A stretch of 64,000 bases of DNA from an uncultured Christensenella sp. (lineage in GTDB: Bacteria; Bacillota; Clostridia; Christensenellales; Borkfalkiaceae), in contig CAJTYL010000003.1 of assembly GCA_910583855.1 (NCBI GenBank), positions 115,490-179,489 on the forward strand, in the 5' to 3' direction. Of this stretch, positions 36,025 through 44,811 are shown piece after piece (position 1 is the stretch's first letter; each line of letters starts with the position of its first letter). The notes beneath the pieces are model-generated. The model saw only the letters and a program-made list of their open reading frames with translations, did no database searches and had not been told where the DNA came from. Made by a program: the position numbers and the translations under genes.

Positions 36025-37227
36025 ATGCTAAGAAAAAAAGAGTGCGTTGCAATGTTGCTTGCAGGCGGTCAGGGATCAAGACTTTACGCTTTAACGAGCA
36101 ATATCGCAAAACCTGCGGTTTCGTTCGGCGCAAAGTACAGAATTATTGACTTTCCGCTTTCAAACTGCATAAATTCCGGTATCGATACCGTTGGTGTTTT
36201 AACGCAGTATCAGCCACTCGTTTTGAACGAGTACGTGGGCAACGGTCAGCCGTGGGATTTAGACAGGACCTTTGGCGGCGTGCATATTCTTTCACCTTAT
36301 GAAGCAAAGACGGATACTTCTTGGTATAAAGGCACGGCAAACGCAATTTACCAGAACATAAGATTTATGAAGATGTACGACCCTGAATACGTGCTTATTC
36401 TATCGGGTGACCATATCTATAAAATGGATTACGACAAGATGCTTGCAGCACACAAAGCGGCAAAGGCAGACTGCACGATAGCTTGTATGCAAGTGCCTTT
36501 AAAGGAAGCGTCAAGGTTTGGTATTCTTAACACTAATAAGGACGGCACTATATATGAATTTGAAGAAAAGCCCGCTAAACCTAAAAGTGATTTAGCATCA
36601 ATGGGCATCTATATTTTTACCGCTGAAAAGCTGTTTAAATATCTTGAACTTGACAATCAGTCCCCTAATTCCGAAAATGACTTCGGAAAGAACGTTCTTC
36701 CCGCGATGCTTAAAGCAGGAGAGAAGATGTATTCTTACCGTTTTGAAGGCTATTGGAAAGACGTCGGCACGATAAGCTCGCTTTGGGAAGCTAATATGGA
36801 CTTGCTCGGCGTTGTACCCAACTTCGAACTTTCGGAAAACGACAGAGTTATCCATTCGAGAAGCCCGCTTGCTCCGCCTGCATTTATAGAAGGGGAAGTT
36901 ATTAATTCAATAGTAGCTACAGGCGGTGAAATCGAGGGCAAAATCGTTAACTCCGTAATCGGCACGAACTGCGTCATTGAAAAGGGTGCGGAGGTAGTCG
37001 ACTGCGTGCTTATGGGCAATACAGTGGTAAAAGCGGGGGCAAAGGTCAATTACGCGATTATCGACGAAGACGTAGTTATCGGTGAAAAAGCGGTTATCGG
37101 TGCGCCTATAGCTGAGGCGCAAAAGACAGAAAGTAAAACTTCGGGCATAACTGTACTCGGCAGGGGCGTAAACGTTTCTAAGAATGCCAAAGTCCCCGCA
37201 GGTGAAATAGTGGATAAGAACGTATAA
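36025..37227 (+). CDS. glgC: Glucose-1-phosphate adenylyltransferase, catalytic subunit
   Basis: Makes ADP-glucose, the committed step of glycogen synthesis. 400 residues from MLRKKECVAMLLAGGQGSRLYALT, with FGAKYRIIDFPLSNC, GTANAIYQN, VLILSGDHIYKMDY (metal Asp) and a C-terminal left-handed beta-helix. I choose ATG at 36025, with GGGGGA 8 nt upstream, rather than an in-frame TTG at 36010. Nineteen bp after glgB; followed by its non-catalytic partner glgD. Confidence 0.96.
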   Translation: MLRKKECVAMLLAGGQGSRLYALTSNIAKPAVSFGAKYRIIDFPLSNCINSGIDTVGVLTQYQPLVLNEYVGNGQPWDLDRTFGGVHILSPYEAKTDTSWYKGTANAIYQNIRFMKMYDPEYVLILSGDHIYKMDYDKMLAAHKAAKADCTIACMQVPLKEASRFGILNTNKDGTIYEFEEKPAKPKSDLASMGIYIFTAEKLFKYLELDNQSPNSENDFGKNVLPAMLKAGEKMYSYRFEGYWKDVGTISSLWEANMDLLGVVPNFELSENDRVIHSRSPLAPPAFIEGEVINSIVATGGEIEGKIVNSVIGTNCVIEKGAEVVDCVLMGNTVVKAGAKVNYAIIDEDVVIGEKAVIGAPIAEAQKTESKTSGITVLGRGVNVSKNAKVPAGEIVDKNV

Positions 37228-37241
37228 GGGAGGAAAACAAA

Positions 37242-38348
37242 ATGGCTTCGACGGTTGGTGTTATATTTTCAAGTATCAACGAACAAAACGTGCCCGAGCT
37301 TACGAAAGTAAGATCAATGGGATCAATACCTTTCGGCGGCAGATACCGTATAGTTGACTTTGCGCTTTCAAACATGGTCAACTCTGGTATAACTACCGTA
37401 GGTATGATAACGAAAAACAACTATCAGTCCCTTATGGATCATATAGGTTCGGGTAAATATTGGGATTTGGCAAGAAAGGACGGCGGTTTGATTCTTTTGC
37501 CTCCGTATAGCGACGAAACTGAAACTTTATATAAGAACCGTCTGGAGGCATTAAAGGGCGCCACGGCTTTCTTAAAAAAGGCAAAGGAGGACTTCGTAGT
37601 TCTTGCCGACAGCGACGCGGTTTATAAGCTCGATTATAGCAAAGTAATTGATTATCATATACAGAAAAACGCCGATATTACGTTAGTTTATCACGAACAT
37701 AAGCTTGTTAAATCTCATTACTATATGACGTTTGACATTGCAAAAGACGGTAAGATAAACGGGACTGAAATAAATCCTTCCTCAGGCGGAGTTGAAAAAA
37801 ATTATATCAACGTAATGGTAGCGCGCACGTCTTTCCTTTTGAGACTTATTCAGGACGCAATTCAGCACGGTTATACCAGCTTCGGAAAGGATATACTGAG
37901 TCACGGAGTATCCACGTATAACCTTTACGGCTATAAGTACGAGGGTTATTATGCAAATATCAATTCGCTTAATACCTACTTTAACGCAAATATGGATTTG
38001 CTTGACAGGAAGATTAGGGACGAAATTTTCGGCGGAAGAGACGTATACACGAAGGTAAACGACAGTGCGCCGGCTAAGTTCGCCGATACTGCAAGTGTAA
38101 AGAACTCACTCGTTTCCGACGGATGTCTCATCGAGGGCACGGTTGAAAACAGTATTCTTTTCCGCGGAGTTAAGATAGGTAAGGGTACGGTCGTTAAAAA
38201 CTGTATTCTTATGACAGACAACATAATAGGAGAAAACTGCAAGCTTGCTTATATTGTAAGCGATAAAAATTCGGTTATCCGCGATAACAGAGTTCTTGCC
38301 GGTTGTGAAGTTCAGCCTTATTTTATAAACAAAGGCTCACTTATATAG
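37242..38348 (+). CDS. glgD: GlgD, regulatory homologue of glucose-1-phosphate adenylyltransferase
   Basis: 368 residues, like GlgC in fold but without the N-terminal GGxGxRL nucleotide loop: here VGVIFSSINEQNVPELTKVRSMGSIPFGGRYRIVDFALSN. In Firmicutes GlgD pairs with GlgC and raises its activity. It keeps the LADSDAVYKLDYSK segment in place of the catalytic GDH loop and a C-terminal beta-helix (SLVSDGCLIEGTVENS). GGGAGG precedes the start; 14 bp after glgC. Confidence 0.94.
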   Translation: MASTVGVIFSSINEQNVPELTKVRSMGSIPFGGRYRIVDFALSNMVNSGITTVGMITKNNYQSLMDHIGSGKYWDLARKDGGLILLPPYSDETETLYKNRLEALKGATAFLKKAKEDFVVLADSDAVYKLDYSKVIDYHIQKNADITLVYHEHKLVKSHYYMTFDIAKDGKINGTEINPSSGGVEKNYINVMVARTSFLLRLIQDAIQHGYTSFGKDILSHGVSTYNLYGYKYEGYYANINSLNTYFNANMDLLDRKIRDEIFGGRDVYTKVNDSAPAKFADTASVKNSLVSDGCLIEGTVENSILFRGVKIGKGTVVKNCILMTDNIIGENCKLAYIVSDKNSVIRDNRVLAGCEVQPYFINKGSLI

Positions 38349-38368
38349 ATTGAATTGGGGGAAAAATA

Positions 38369-39949
38369 ATGGCAACAAAAATCAGCGAAACAACTAAAAC
38401 CACGAAGGCTGCTCCCGCACCAAATAGTGTCCAGCCGGCAAAGAAGACGGCGGCTGCCGATAAAACGACAAAAACCGCACTGAAAAAAGCGCCTGTTAAA
38501 AGTACGAAAAAGTCTGTTGAAGCTAAAACTGTACAAAAGAAAAAAATACTTTTTGTTGCTTCAGAAGCAACTCCGTTCATACAGACCGGCGGACTTGCGG
38601 AAGTTATCGGTTCACTTTCAAAGGCTCTTGCGGCAAACGGCAACTTTGATGTAAGAGTGGTGTTGCCGCTCTATTCCGACATAAAGAAATCTGATAGAGA
38701 TAAGTTAAGCTATATAGGAAATATTTACGTTCATCTTGCCTGGCGAAACCAGTACTGCGGTATCTTTGAGTACGTTAAAGACGGCGTTACTTTCTACTTT
38801 ATCGATAACGAATTCTATTTCAAACGCCCCGGTTGCTACGGATATTTTGACGACGGTGAAAGGTTTGCGTTCTTCTCAAGGAGCGTGCTTGAAATTATGC
38901 CCGTAATCAATTTCTATCCCGACGTAATGCACTGCCACGATTGGCAGGCTGCGCTTGCGGCTATTTACCTTAAAACCAACTATTGCTTCAGGCCCGAATA
39001 TCAGTACATACGCGCACTTTTCACTATTCATAACATAGAATATCAAGGTTGGTATTCTATTGATTTGCTCAGCGATTTGTTCGACATTTACGGAAGCTAC
39101 CAGTATCTTGTGGAATACAATAACTGCATCAACCTTATGAAAGGTGCAATCGAGTGTTGCGAACGTTTCAATACGGTCAGCCCGAAATACGCGGATGAAA
39201 TTAAGAACGAGTATTTCGCCCACGGACTCGATCCGATTGTCAGAAAAAATCATTTCAAACTGTCGGGCATTCTGAACGGTATTGACGACGAAAGCTATAA
39301 CTGCGCAACCGATACCCATCTATTCGAGCGCTTCACTCCCGAAGATTTTTCAAATAAAGCAGTATGTAAGCAAAGACTTCAAAAGCTTTTGGGATTGCCG
39401 CAAAAGCCGAATACGCCAGTTATTTCAATGGTTTCCCGTCTCGTATCGCATAAGGGGCTTGACCTCGTGACTACGGTAATAGAGGAGCTGTTGCAGGATG
39501 ACGTTCAGGTCGTAATTCTCGGCACGGGCGACGCGCATTTTGAAGGATATTTCAGTGATTTGGCAAAGAGGTATCCCGACAAGTTCAGCGCAAACATAGC
39601 GTTTAACGGTGATTTATCAAGAAAGATTTATTCCGGTTCGGATATTTTCCTTATGCCTTCTAAATCGGAGCCTTGCGGACTTTCCCAGATGATTGCGTGC
39701 CGTTACGGTACCGTGCCTATCGTGAGGGAAACCGGCGGACTCTACGACAGTATAAAACCGCTTGAAAACGGCTACACATTCACAAATTATAACGCGCACG
39801 ATATGCTGTACGTTATCCGTCAGGCAATAAATGATTATAAAAACAAAGAAGAGTGGAGAAAATTAATGTACAGAGCAGCTACAACTGATTTCAGTTGGAA
39901 ACGCTCGGCTAAACTCTACGAAGCTCTCTATTTGGATATGCTTAAATAA
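38369..39949 (+). CDS. glgA: Glycogen synthase with a basic N-terminal extension
   Basis: GT5 glucosyltransferase extending alpha-1,4-glucan from ADP-glucose. 526 residues, against about 475-480 for most bacterial enzymes. The first about 52 residues are a low-complexity Lys/Ala/Thr/Pro tail (ATKISETTKTTKAAPAPN and onward). Then the true start of the fold, KKILFVASEATPFIQTGGLAEVIGSLSKAL (the K-x-G-G-L motif is TGGLAEV here), HDWQAAL, HNIEYQGW, SRLVSHKGLDL and SKSEPCGLSQM with the catalytic Glu. The ATG after GGGGGA fits the extended form. Confidence 0.95.
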   Translation: MATKISETTKTTKAAPAPNSVQPAKKTAAADKTTKTALKKAPVKSTKKSVEAKTVQKKKILFVASEATPFIQTGGLAEVIGSLSKALAANGNFDVRVVLPLYSDIKKSDRDKLSYIGNIYVHLAWRNQYCGIFEYVKDGVTFYFIDNEFYFKRPGCYGYFDDGERFAFFSRSVLEIMPVINFYPDVMHCHDWQAALAAIYLKTNYCFRPEYQYIRALFTIHNIEYQGWYSIDLLSDLFDIYGSYQYLVEYNNCINLMKGAIECCERFNTVSPKYADEIKNEYFAHGLDPIVRKNHFKLSGILNGIDDESYNCATDTHLFERFTPEDFSNKAVCKQRLQKLLGLPQKPNTPVISMVSRLVSHKGLDLVTTVIEELLQDDVQVVILGTGDAHFEGYFSDLAKRYPDKFSANIAFNGDLSRKIYSGSDIFLMPSKSEPCGLSQMIACRYGTVPIVRETGGLYDSIKPLENGYTFTNYNAHDMLYVIRQAINDYKNKEEWRKLMYRAATTDFSWKRSAKLYEALYLDMLK

Positions 39950-39973
39950 TTTTACTTAAAACAGGAGAACGAA

Positions 39974-42412
39974 ATGAGTAATACCGCTATTACCGAGAAG
40001 GAAACCAAGGATTTAATTAAGGGGAAGTTGTCGAGATATTTCGGCGTAACCCCTGCCGAGGCAACCAAAGACCAGGTGTATAAGGCTGTCGTTATGGTCG
40101 TAAGAGATATCTTACTTGAAAAAAGACAGCAATTCCATAAAAAGGTTAAAGCAAGACGAGCAAAGAGAGTTTATTATCTCTGCATGGAATTCCTTATGGG
40201 GCGTTCGCTTAAAAACAGCTTGTACAATTTAAGCGCAACAGCCGTGTTTGAAAAAGCAGTAGAATCCTACGGATTTAAACTTGATGATTTGTACGAGCTT
40301 GAACCAGACGCAGGTCTCGGTAACGGCGGCTTAGGAAGGCTTGCGGCTTGTTTTATGGATGCCTTGGCAACGGGAAGTTATCCCGCTATGGGCTATTCAT
40401 TGAGGTATGAATACGGGCTTTTCAAACAGAAAATAGTAGACGGTTGGCAGATTGAACTGCCTGACGTATGGCTTCCCGGCGGTGAAGCGTGGCTCACGCA
40501 ACGGACAGATAAATCGTTCATCGTAAGGTTTAACGGTCAAATCGAAGAGAAGTGGACGGAAAACGGACTTCAAACCAATTATATCAACTGTAACGAAGTT
40601 CAGGCAGTTGCCTACGATATGATGGTATCGGGCAAGGACAGCGACGCCGTTTCGGTTTTAAGGCTTTGGAAGGCTAAACCAGTAACCGATTTCAATATGA
40701 AGCTTTTCTCGCAGGGCGAGTATTATCAGGCAATGACCGAGGACAACGATGCCGATCTTATCACGAAAGTACTTTATCCTGCCGATAATCATAACGCGGG
40801 TAAGTCCTTGCGCCTTAAACAACAGTATTTTCTGTGTTCTGCGTCCATTCAGAATATAGTTGAGGACCATAAGCACAGATACGGCAATATCGCCGATTTA
40901 CCCAAGCTTGCGGCAATTCATTTGAACGACACGCACCCTGCGATGGCAATTCCCGAACTTATGCGTATTCTTATTGACGAATACTATTACGATTGGGACA
41001 AAGCGTGGGCAATAACTACTTCGACCTGTGCTTATACCAATCACACAGTGCTTGCCGAAGCGCTTGAAACGTGGTCCGAAGACTTAATTGCACGGCAGAT
41101 TCCGAGAATCCACTCCATTATTAAAGAAATAAACAGAAGACTTTGCGAACAGCTTTGGAATAAATTTCCCGGCGAATGGGCAAAGATTTCAAGAATGTCG
41201 ATAATCGAACACGACCGCATAAAGATGGCTAATCTTTCGGTTTACGGTGGGCACAGCGTTAACGGCGTTTCCGCACTACACAGTGAAATTATTAAGACCT
41301 CGGTGTTCAAAGATTTTTACGATTTCACCCCCGAAAAATTTACGAACGTGACGAACGGCATAGCTCACAGGCGTTGGCTTAACCAATCCAACCCCGAACT
41401 TGCAGCTCTTTTGAACGAATGCATCGGAACAGGTTACGAGCTGGACGGTTCACAGCTTGCGAATTTCAAAAAGTTTGAAGACGACGAAAGCGTTTTAAAA
41501 CGGCTTGATGAAATTAAGCTTATTAAGAAAAAACAATTTGCAGATTACGCGAGAAAGAAACAAGGACTTATTATTAATCCCAATACGTTGTTCGACGTGC
41601 AGGCAAAACGCCTTCACGAATACAAGCGCCAGCTTCTGAATGTTTTAAACATTATTGACACTTATCTTGATTTGAACGACAACCCCAACAAAGAGGTGGT
41701 TCCTAAAACGTATATATTCGGCGCTAAGGCGGCTCCCGGATACGATATGGCGAAAAAGATAATTAAATTGATAAATTATCTTGCCGCTGAAATTAAAAAT
41801 AACGCTGCCGTTAAAGATAAGCTAAACGTTGTCTATATGGAAGACTACAACGTTTCAATGTCCGAAAAGCTTATGCCGGCTTCGGAAGTTTCCGAGCAAA
41901 TTTCACTTGCAGGCAAAGAAGCGAGCGGAACGGGCAACATGAAGTTTATGATAAACGGCGCATTGACTATCGGAACGCTTGACGGCGCTAACGTTGAAAT
42001 GGCTCAGGCTGTGGGTAAGCAAAATATCTTTATATTTGGGTACAAGGCAAACGAAGTAGACGAAATTTGGCGCAACGGCTACAGTTCAAGCAAATACTAC
42101 AATGAATCGCCTAAGCTTCGCAGAATTATAGAAGCGCTTATAATCGGCTTTAACGGAGAATCTTTCTCGGAAATTGCTAACTATTTGTTAACGTATTCAC
42201 CGGTCGCTGACCCTTATATGTGTATGGCTGACTTTGGAGCTTACAGCAACACTCAACGTAAAATTTCAAAACTGTATTCAAAAGACAAAATGAAGTGGAA
42301 TCAGATGTCTTTAAGAAATATAGCCGCTTCGGGGATATTTGCATCTGACAGAGCTATTTCCGAGTATGCAAATAATATCTGGAATTTGAAAAGCATTAAA
42401 TCAGAAAAGTAA
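39974..42412 (+). CDS. glgP: Glycogen phosphorylase
   Basis: GT35 PLP enzyme releasing glucose-1-phosphate from glycogen. 812 residues with EPDAGLGNGGLGRLAACFMDA, LNDTHPAMAIPELMRIL, the NVTNGIAHRRWL segment, KRLHEYKRQLLNVL and the PLP-lysine motif EASGTGNMKFMINGALTIGTLDGANVE. Its presence at the end of the synthesis operon gives one transcript for both storage and mobilisation. AGGAG lies before the ATG; a strong terminator follows. Confidence 0.97.
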   Translation: MSNTAITEKETKDLIKGKLSRYFGVTPAEATKDQVYKAVVMVVRDILLEKRQQFHKKVKARRAKRVYYLCMEFLMGRSLKNSLYNLSATAVFEKAVESYGFKLDDLYELEPDAGLGNGGLGRLAACFMDALATGSYPAMGYSLRYEYGLFKQKIVDGWQIELPDVWLPGGEAWLTQRTDKSFIVRFNGQIEEKWTENGLQTNYINCNEVQAVAYDMMVSGKDSDAVSVLRLWKAKPVTDFNMKLFSQGEYYQAMTEDNDADLITKVLYPADNHNAGKSLRLKQQYFLCSASIQNIVEDHKHRYGNIADLPKLAAIHLNDTHPAMAIPELMRILIDEYYYDWDKAWAITTSTCAYTNHTVLAEALETWSEDLIARQIPRIHSIIKEINRRLCEQLWNKFPGEWAKISRMSIIEHDRIKMANLSVYGGHSVNGVSALHSEIIKTSVFKDFYDFTPEKFTNVTNGIAHRRWLNQSNPELAALLNECIGTGYELDGSQLANFKKFEDDESVLKRLDEIKLIKKKQFADYARKKQGLIINPNTLFDVQAKRLHEYKRQLLNVLNIIDTYLDLNDNPNKEVVPKTYIFGAKAAPGYDMAKKIIKLINYLAAEIKNNAAVKDKLNVVYMEDYNVSMSEKLMPASEVSEQISLAGKEASGTGNMKFMINGALTIGTLDGANVEMAQAVGKQNIFIFGYKANEVDEIWRNGYSSSKYYNESPKLRRIIEALIIGFNGESFSEIANYLLTYSPVADPYMCMADFGAYSNTQRKISKLYSKDKMKWNQMSLRNIAASGIFASDRAISEYANNIWNLKSIKSEK

Positions 42413-42420
42413 TTAAAAAT

Positions 42421-42446
42421 GCAGGGCAATCCAACCCTGCTTTTTT
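42421..42446 (+). terminator. Terminator of the glycogen operon
   Basis: GCAGGG and CCCTGC around an 8-nt loop, then six T. Confidence 0.9.
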
Positions 42447-42453
42447 AATAATA

Positions 42454-42489
42454 ATTATGTCTGCCATAGCGCATTATGCCAGACATAAT
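42454..42489. repeat. Dispersed repeat, copy D: two motifs back to back
   Basis: A 36-bp imperfect palindrome with 10-bp perfect outer arms ATTATGTCTG and CAGACATAAT. Read outwards from the middle, each half matches the family motif (G-N3-TATG-N-CAGACATAAT). This is the only copy with both orientations present, and it lies between the glgP terminator and the recombinase promoter. Confidence 0.75.
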
Positions 42490-42605
42490 ACATTACTGAA
42501 ACTCAAAAAAATGAGCTTTCAGGGACGTTTTGATGGTTTTTTAGTAAAAGTTTGCTAATTTTTTAGATTATTAAAAGCTTTTAAGAATTATTATAAAAAA
42601 ACGGC

Positions 42606-42635
42606 TTGACAGCAACCTTATCCCTATGCTATTCT
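42606..42635 (+). promoter_or_regulatory. Strong promoter of the tyrosine recombinase gene
   Basis: Perfect TTGACA (42606-42611), 18-bp spacer, TGC-extended TATTCT (42630-42635). Expected start near 42642. Confidence 0.8.
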
Positions 42636-42653
42636 ATATTTGAAGGTAAACAC

Positions 42654-42720
42654 TTCGTAAAACCTGTGTTTTACGAATAATTAGATATACTTTTACAATC
42701 GGTAAAAGAGTACCTCTTTT
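42654..42720 (+). promoter_or_regulatory. Three inverted repeats in the recombinase leader
   Basis: IR1: 10-bp arms TTCGTAAAAC and complement, 4-nt loop (42654-42677). IR2: CTTTTAC and GTAAAAG, 5-nt loop (42690-42708). IR3: AAAAGAG and CTCTTTT, 3-nt loop (42704-42720), followed by a T. IR2 and IR3 share bases 42704-42708, so they exclude each other, as in attenuators. Confidence 0.6.
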
Positions 42721-42750
42721 TGAACACTTTTTAAATTTTGGATAAACATT

Positions 42751-43803
42751 ATGGCAAATTATTACGTGCAACGCAACAATAAAAATTTGGAAACGATTGA
42801 AAGGCTTCTAGACGAAGAGCTTCCTTCGTTCTGTTACGATTATTTTCTTGCGATAGAAAGCCAGACCTCTACGCTAACGCGGCTCAACTACGCGCACGAC
42901 TTAAAAATCTTTTTCTACTTTTTGCAAGAAAAGAAATTCAGAAAAAGCAAAACTGTGAAAGAAATGACGCTTAACGATATGGAAGCGGTTACAGGCAATG
43001 ACATCGAATATTTTCTCGGTTTCCTCTCCCGCTATTTTTATAACGGGAAAGAGCACGCTTGTAACGACCGCGCCAAGGCGAGAAAGCTTTCTTCCGTTCG
43101 CGCTATGTTCAAGCATTTCTTCAACAAGGGTTTTATAAGCGTTGATAACACCGCAAAGGTTGCCACGCCTAAGCTGCACGAAAAACCCATAATAAAACTT
43201 GACGGCGACGAGGTATTAAACATAATCGATACTGCGGAAAGCGGCACAGGACTCTCCCCCCACCAGCGCGCCTATCATGAAAAAAATAAGGTGCGCGACA
43301 GAGCTATTCTAATGCTCTTCCTTGGCACGGGTATTCGTATAAGCGAGCTTGTGGGATTAAACAATGATGATTTGAACTTTAAAGACAACTCGTTCGTTGT
43401 GACGCGAAAGGGCGGTAGCAAATCGATTTTGTATTTTGATGACGACGTAGCGGCTGCTTTGCAACGGTATCTTGAATATAAGGAAATGAATTACGAGGAT
43501 TTGAAAGAACCCAACGCCCTCTTCGTTTCAAGCAACAGAAGCCGCATTACTGTCCGCGCCGTGGAAAATATGGTGCAAAAATATGCTAAAATCGTCTCCC
43601 CTCTCAAAAAGATTTCTCCGCACAAGTTGCGCTCTACGTATGGCACCGCCCTTTACAAAGCCACGGGAGATATTTATATAGTTGCAGACGTTTTAGGGCA
43701 CAAGGACGTAAATACGACGAGAAAGCATTACGCCGCAATAAGCGACGAGAACCGCCGCGGCGTAGTTGGCAAAGTAAAACTGACCCGCGACGACGAAGAT
43801 TAA
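42751..43803 (+). CDS. XerC/XerD-like tyrosine recombinase
   Basis: 350 residues: N-terminal SAM-like core-binding domain (about 25-140) and catalytic domain with all expected residues, Arg196 (GTGIRISEL), Lys220 (TRKGGSK), His291 and Arg294 (SPHKLRSTYG), His317 (LGHKDV) and nucleophile Tyr327 (KHYA). Length and motifs fit Xer-type chromosome recombinases better than phage integrases; the insert between residues 150 and 185 is longer than in XerD. It stands alone with no excisionase or att repeats nearby. It may be the dimer-resolution recombinase of this organism. Start ATG has GGA 8 nt upstream. Confidence 0.88.
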   Translation: MANYYVQRNNKNLETIERLLDEELPSFCYDYFLAIESQTSTLTRLNYAHDLKIFFYFLQEKKFRKSKTVKEMTLNDMEAVTGNDIEYFLGFLSRYFYNGKEHACNDRAKARKLSSVRAMFKHFFNKGFISVDNTAKVATPKLHEKPIIKLDGDEVLNIIDTAESGTGLSPHQRAYHEKNKVRDRAILMLFLGTGIRISELVGLNNDDLNFKDNSFVVTRKGGSKSILYFDDDVAAALQRYLEYKEMNYEDLKEPNALFVSSNRSRITVRAVENMVQKYAKIVSPLKKISPHKLRSTYGTALYKATGDIYIVADVLGHKDVNTTRKHYAAISDENRRGVVGKVKLTRDDED

Positions 43804-43832
43804 AAAAGCAAGGTTTAAAACCTTGCTTTTTA
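43803..43832. terminator. Bidirectional terminator after the recombinase
   Basis: GCAAGG and CCTTGC around TTTAAAA, flanked by A and T runs so that it works in both directions. Confidence 0.85.
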
Positions 43833-43890
43833 TAAAATGAATTATAATTTTAATATAGTGGGCTATTTTACAGGCAAATCCTCAACTTTA

Positions 43891-44067
43891 TTATTCCTTC
43901 TCGTTCATTATAATTTTATCGATTTTTATTACCGCGTCATCCTTAATTTCAAGGCATTTTCCGCAATTATCGCACATTTTCAGCGGGTCTAAATCACAAA
44001 TATCGCACTCACCGCAATCAATACATTCTCTATCGTATAAAACGCATTCCTTCTTTTCTATTTTCAT
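43891..44067 (-). CDS. Small cysteine-rich, ferredoxin-like protein
   Basis: 58 residues with eight Cys: C8, C15, C18, C21, C24, C32, C35 and C38. The CxxCxxCxxC run followed by CxxCxxC suggests one or two Fe-S clusters, or zinc. I do not recognise a named family. Start at 44067 follows AGAGGTG; an upstream in-frame ATG would include that site. Its own promoter, TTGTAT (44108-44113)-17-TAAAAT (44085-44090), lies next to the LexA box, 12 bp beyond the -35, so LexA could affect it as well as lexA. Confidence 0.8.
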   Translation of the reverse strand: MKIEKKECVLYDRECIDCGECDICDLDPLKMCDNCGKCLEIKDDAVIKIDKIIMNEKE

Positions 44068-44124
44068 ACCTGCACCTCTATTCAATTTTAACCTCAATTA
44101 AGTAAAAATACAAGTAAATTAACT

Positions 44125-44163
44125 GAACTTTTGTTTGATTTTTTATAAAAAATATGTTACAAT
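44125..44163 (+). promoter_or_regulatory. lexA promoter with a LexA (SOS) box
   Basis: TTGATT (44135-44140), 17-bp spacer, TACAAT (44158-44163). GAAC-TTTT-GTTT at 44125-44136 matches the Gram-positive LexA box GAAC-N4-GTTC at 7 of 8 positions and touches the -35, as expected for autoregulation. Confidence 0.75.
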
Positions 44164-44181
44164 ATTGCTGAAAGGAAAATT

Positions 44182-44778
44182 ATGAACAGAGAAACCGAAA
44201 AACTGAAAAATGAGAACGCCGTTTTCACGTTTATCCAAAAGTTTATTTCAGAGAACGGTTACGCGCCTTGCGTGCGCGAAGTGTGCAAAGCTTGCAATAT
44301 CAAGTCCACCGCTACCGTTTTTAATATTATTAACCGTCTTAAAGACAAGGGGCTTTTGGATAAATCGGACGTTAAACGCCGTGCAATTGCGTTAAAAAGC
44401 AAAACTTTATCCGTTCCCGTCTTGGGTACGGTTGCGGCAGGTCAACCCATATTCGCCTCTGAAAGTTATGAAGGCTATGTTTCTCTGCCCGATAATTTCT
44501 TCTCGGGCGACGATTTGTTTATCTTGAACGTACAAGGCTCGTCAATGATAAAAATTGGGATGTTTGACGGGGATAAAGTTGTCGTAAGAAAACAGGAAAA
44601 CGCCGATAACGGCGATATCGTCGTGGCGCTAGTTGACGACAGCGCAACCGTTAAGCGTTTTTTCAAGCGCGACGGCAAGATTATCTTGCATCCCGAAAAC
44701 GACAATATGGAAGATTTTATTTTTAATAACATATCAATTCTCGGCAAGGTCGTAGGGCTTGTAAGAAATATCAATTAA
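44182..44778 (+). CDS. lexA: LexA repressor
   Basis: SOS repressor that self-cleaves when RecA is activated. 198 residues: N-terminal winged helix (about 1-70, PCVREVCKACNIKSTATVFNIINRLKDKGLL), cleavage site Ala86-Gly87 in GTVAAGQP, catalytic Ser121 (QGSSMI) and Lys158 (ATVKRF). The recognition helix begins NIKSTATV, less typical than the SSTVH of Bacillus. Good Shine-Dalgarno GAAAGGA. Ends at a bidirectional terminator. Confidence 0.95.
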   Translation: MNRETEKLKNENAVFTFIQKFISENGYAPCVREVCKACNIKSTATVFNIINRLKDKGLLDKSDVKRRAIALKSKTLSVPVLGTVAAGQPIFASESYEGYVSLPDNFFSGDDLFILNVQGSSMIKIGMFDGDKVVVRKQENADNGDIVVALVDDSATVKRFFKRDGKIILHPENDNMEDFIFNNISILGKVVGLVRNIN

Positions 44779-44780
44779 TT

Positions 44781-44811
44781 TAAGCGACGGAGCTCAAGTT
44801 CCGTCGCTTTT
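44781..44811. terminator. Terminator between lexA and the cation efflux gene
   Basis: AAGCGACGGA and complement (44782-44791 with 44800-44809), 8-nt loop, TTTT after it. It overlaps the last codons of the convergent gene. Confidence 0.85.

Larger units (their letters stand above)
42447..42750 (+). other. Gene-free interval upstream of the recombinase: repeat, hairpin, promoter and structured leader
   Basis: Holds, in order, the double repeat copy D (42454-42489), a CTGAAACTC hairpin (42496-42522), an AT-rich tract, a strong promoter (42606-42635) and a leader of about 110 nt with three inverted repeats (42654-42720). I see no coding sequence on either strand. Confidence 0.8.

Noticed and set aside
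42751..43803. Prophage or integrative element marked by the tyrosine recombinase
   Set aside because: No excisionase, phage genes, tRNA-embedded direct repeats or change in gene content around it; it is better explained as a chromosomal Xer-type protein.
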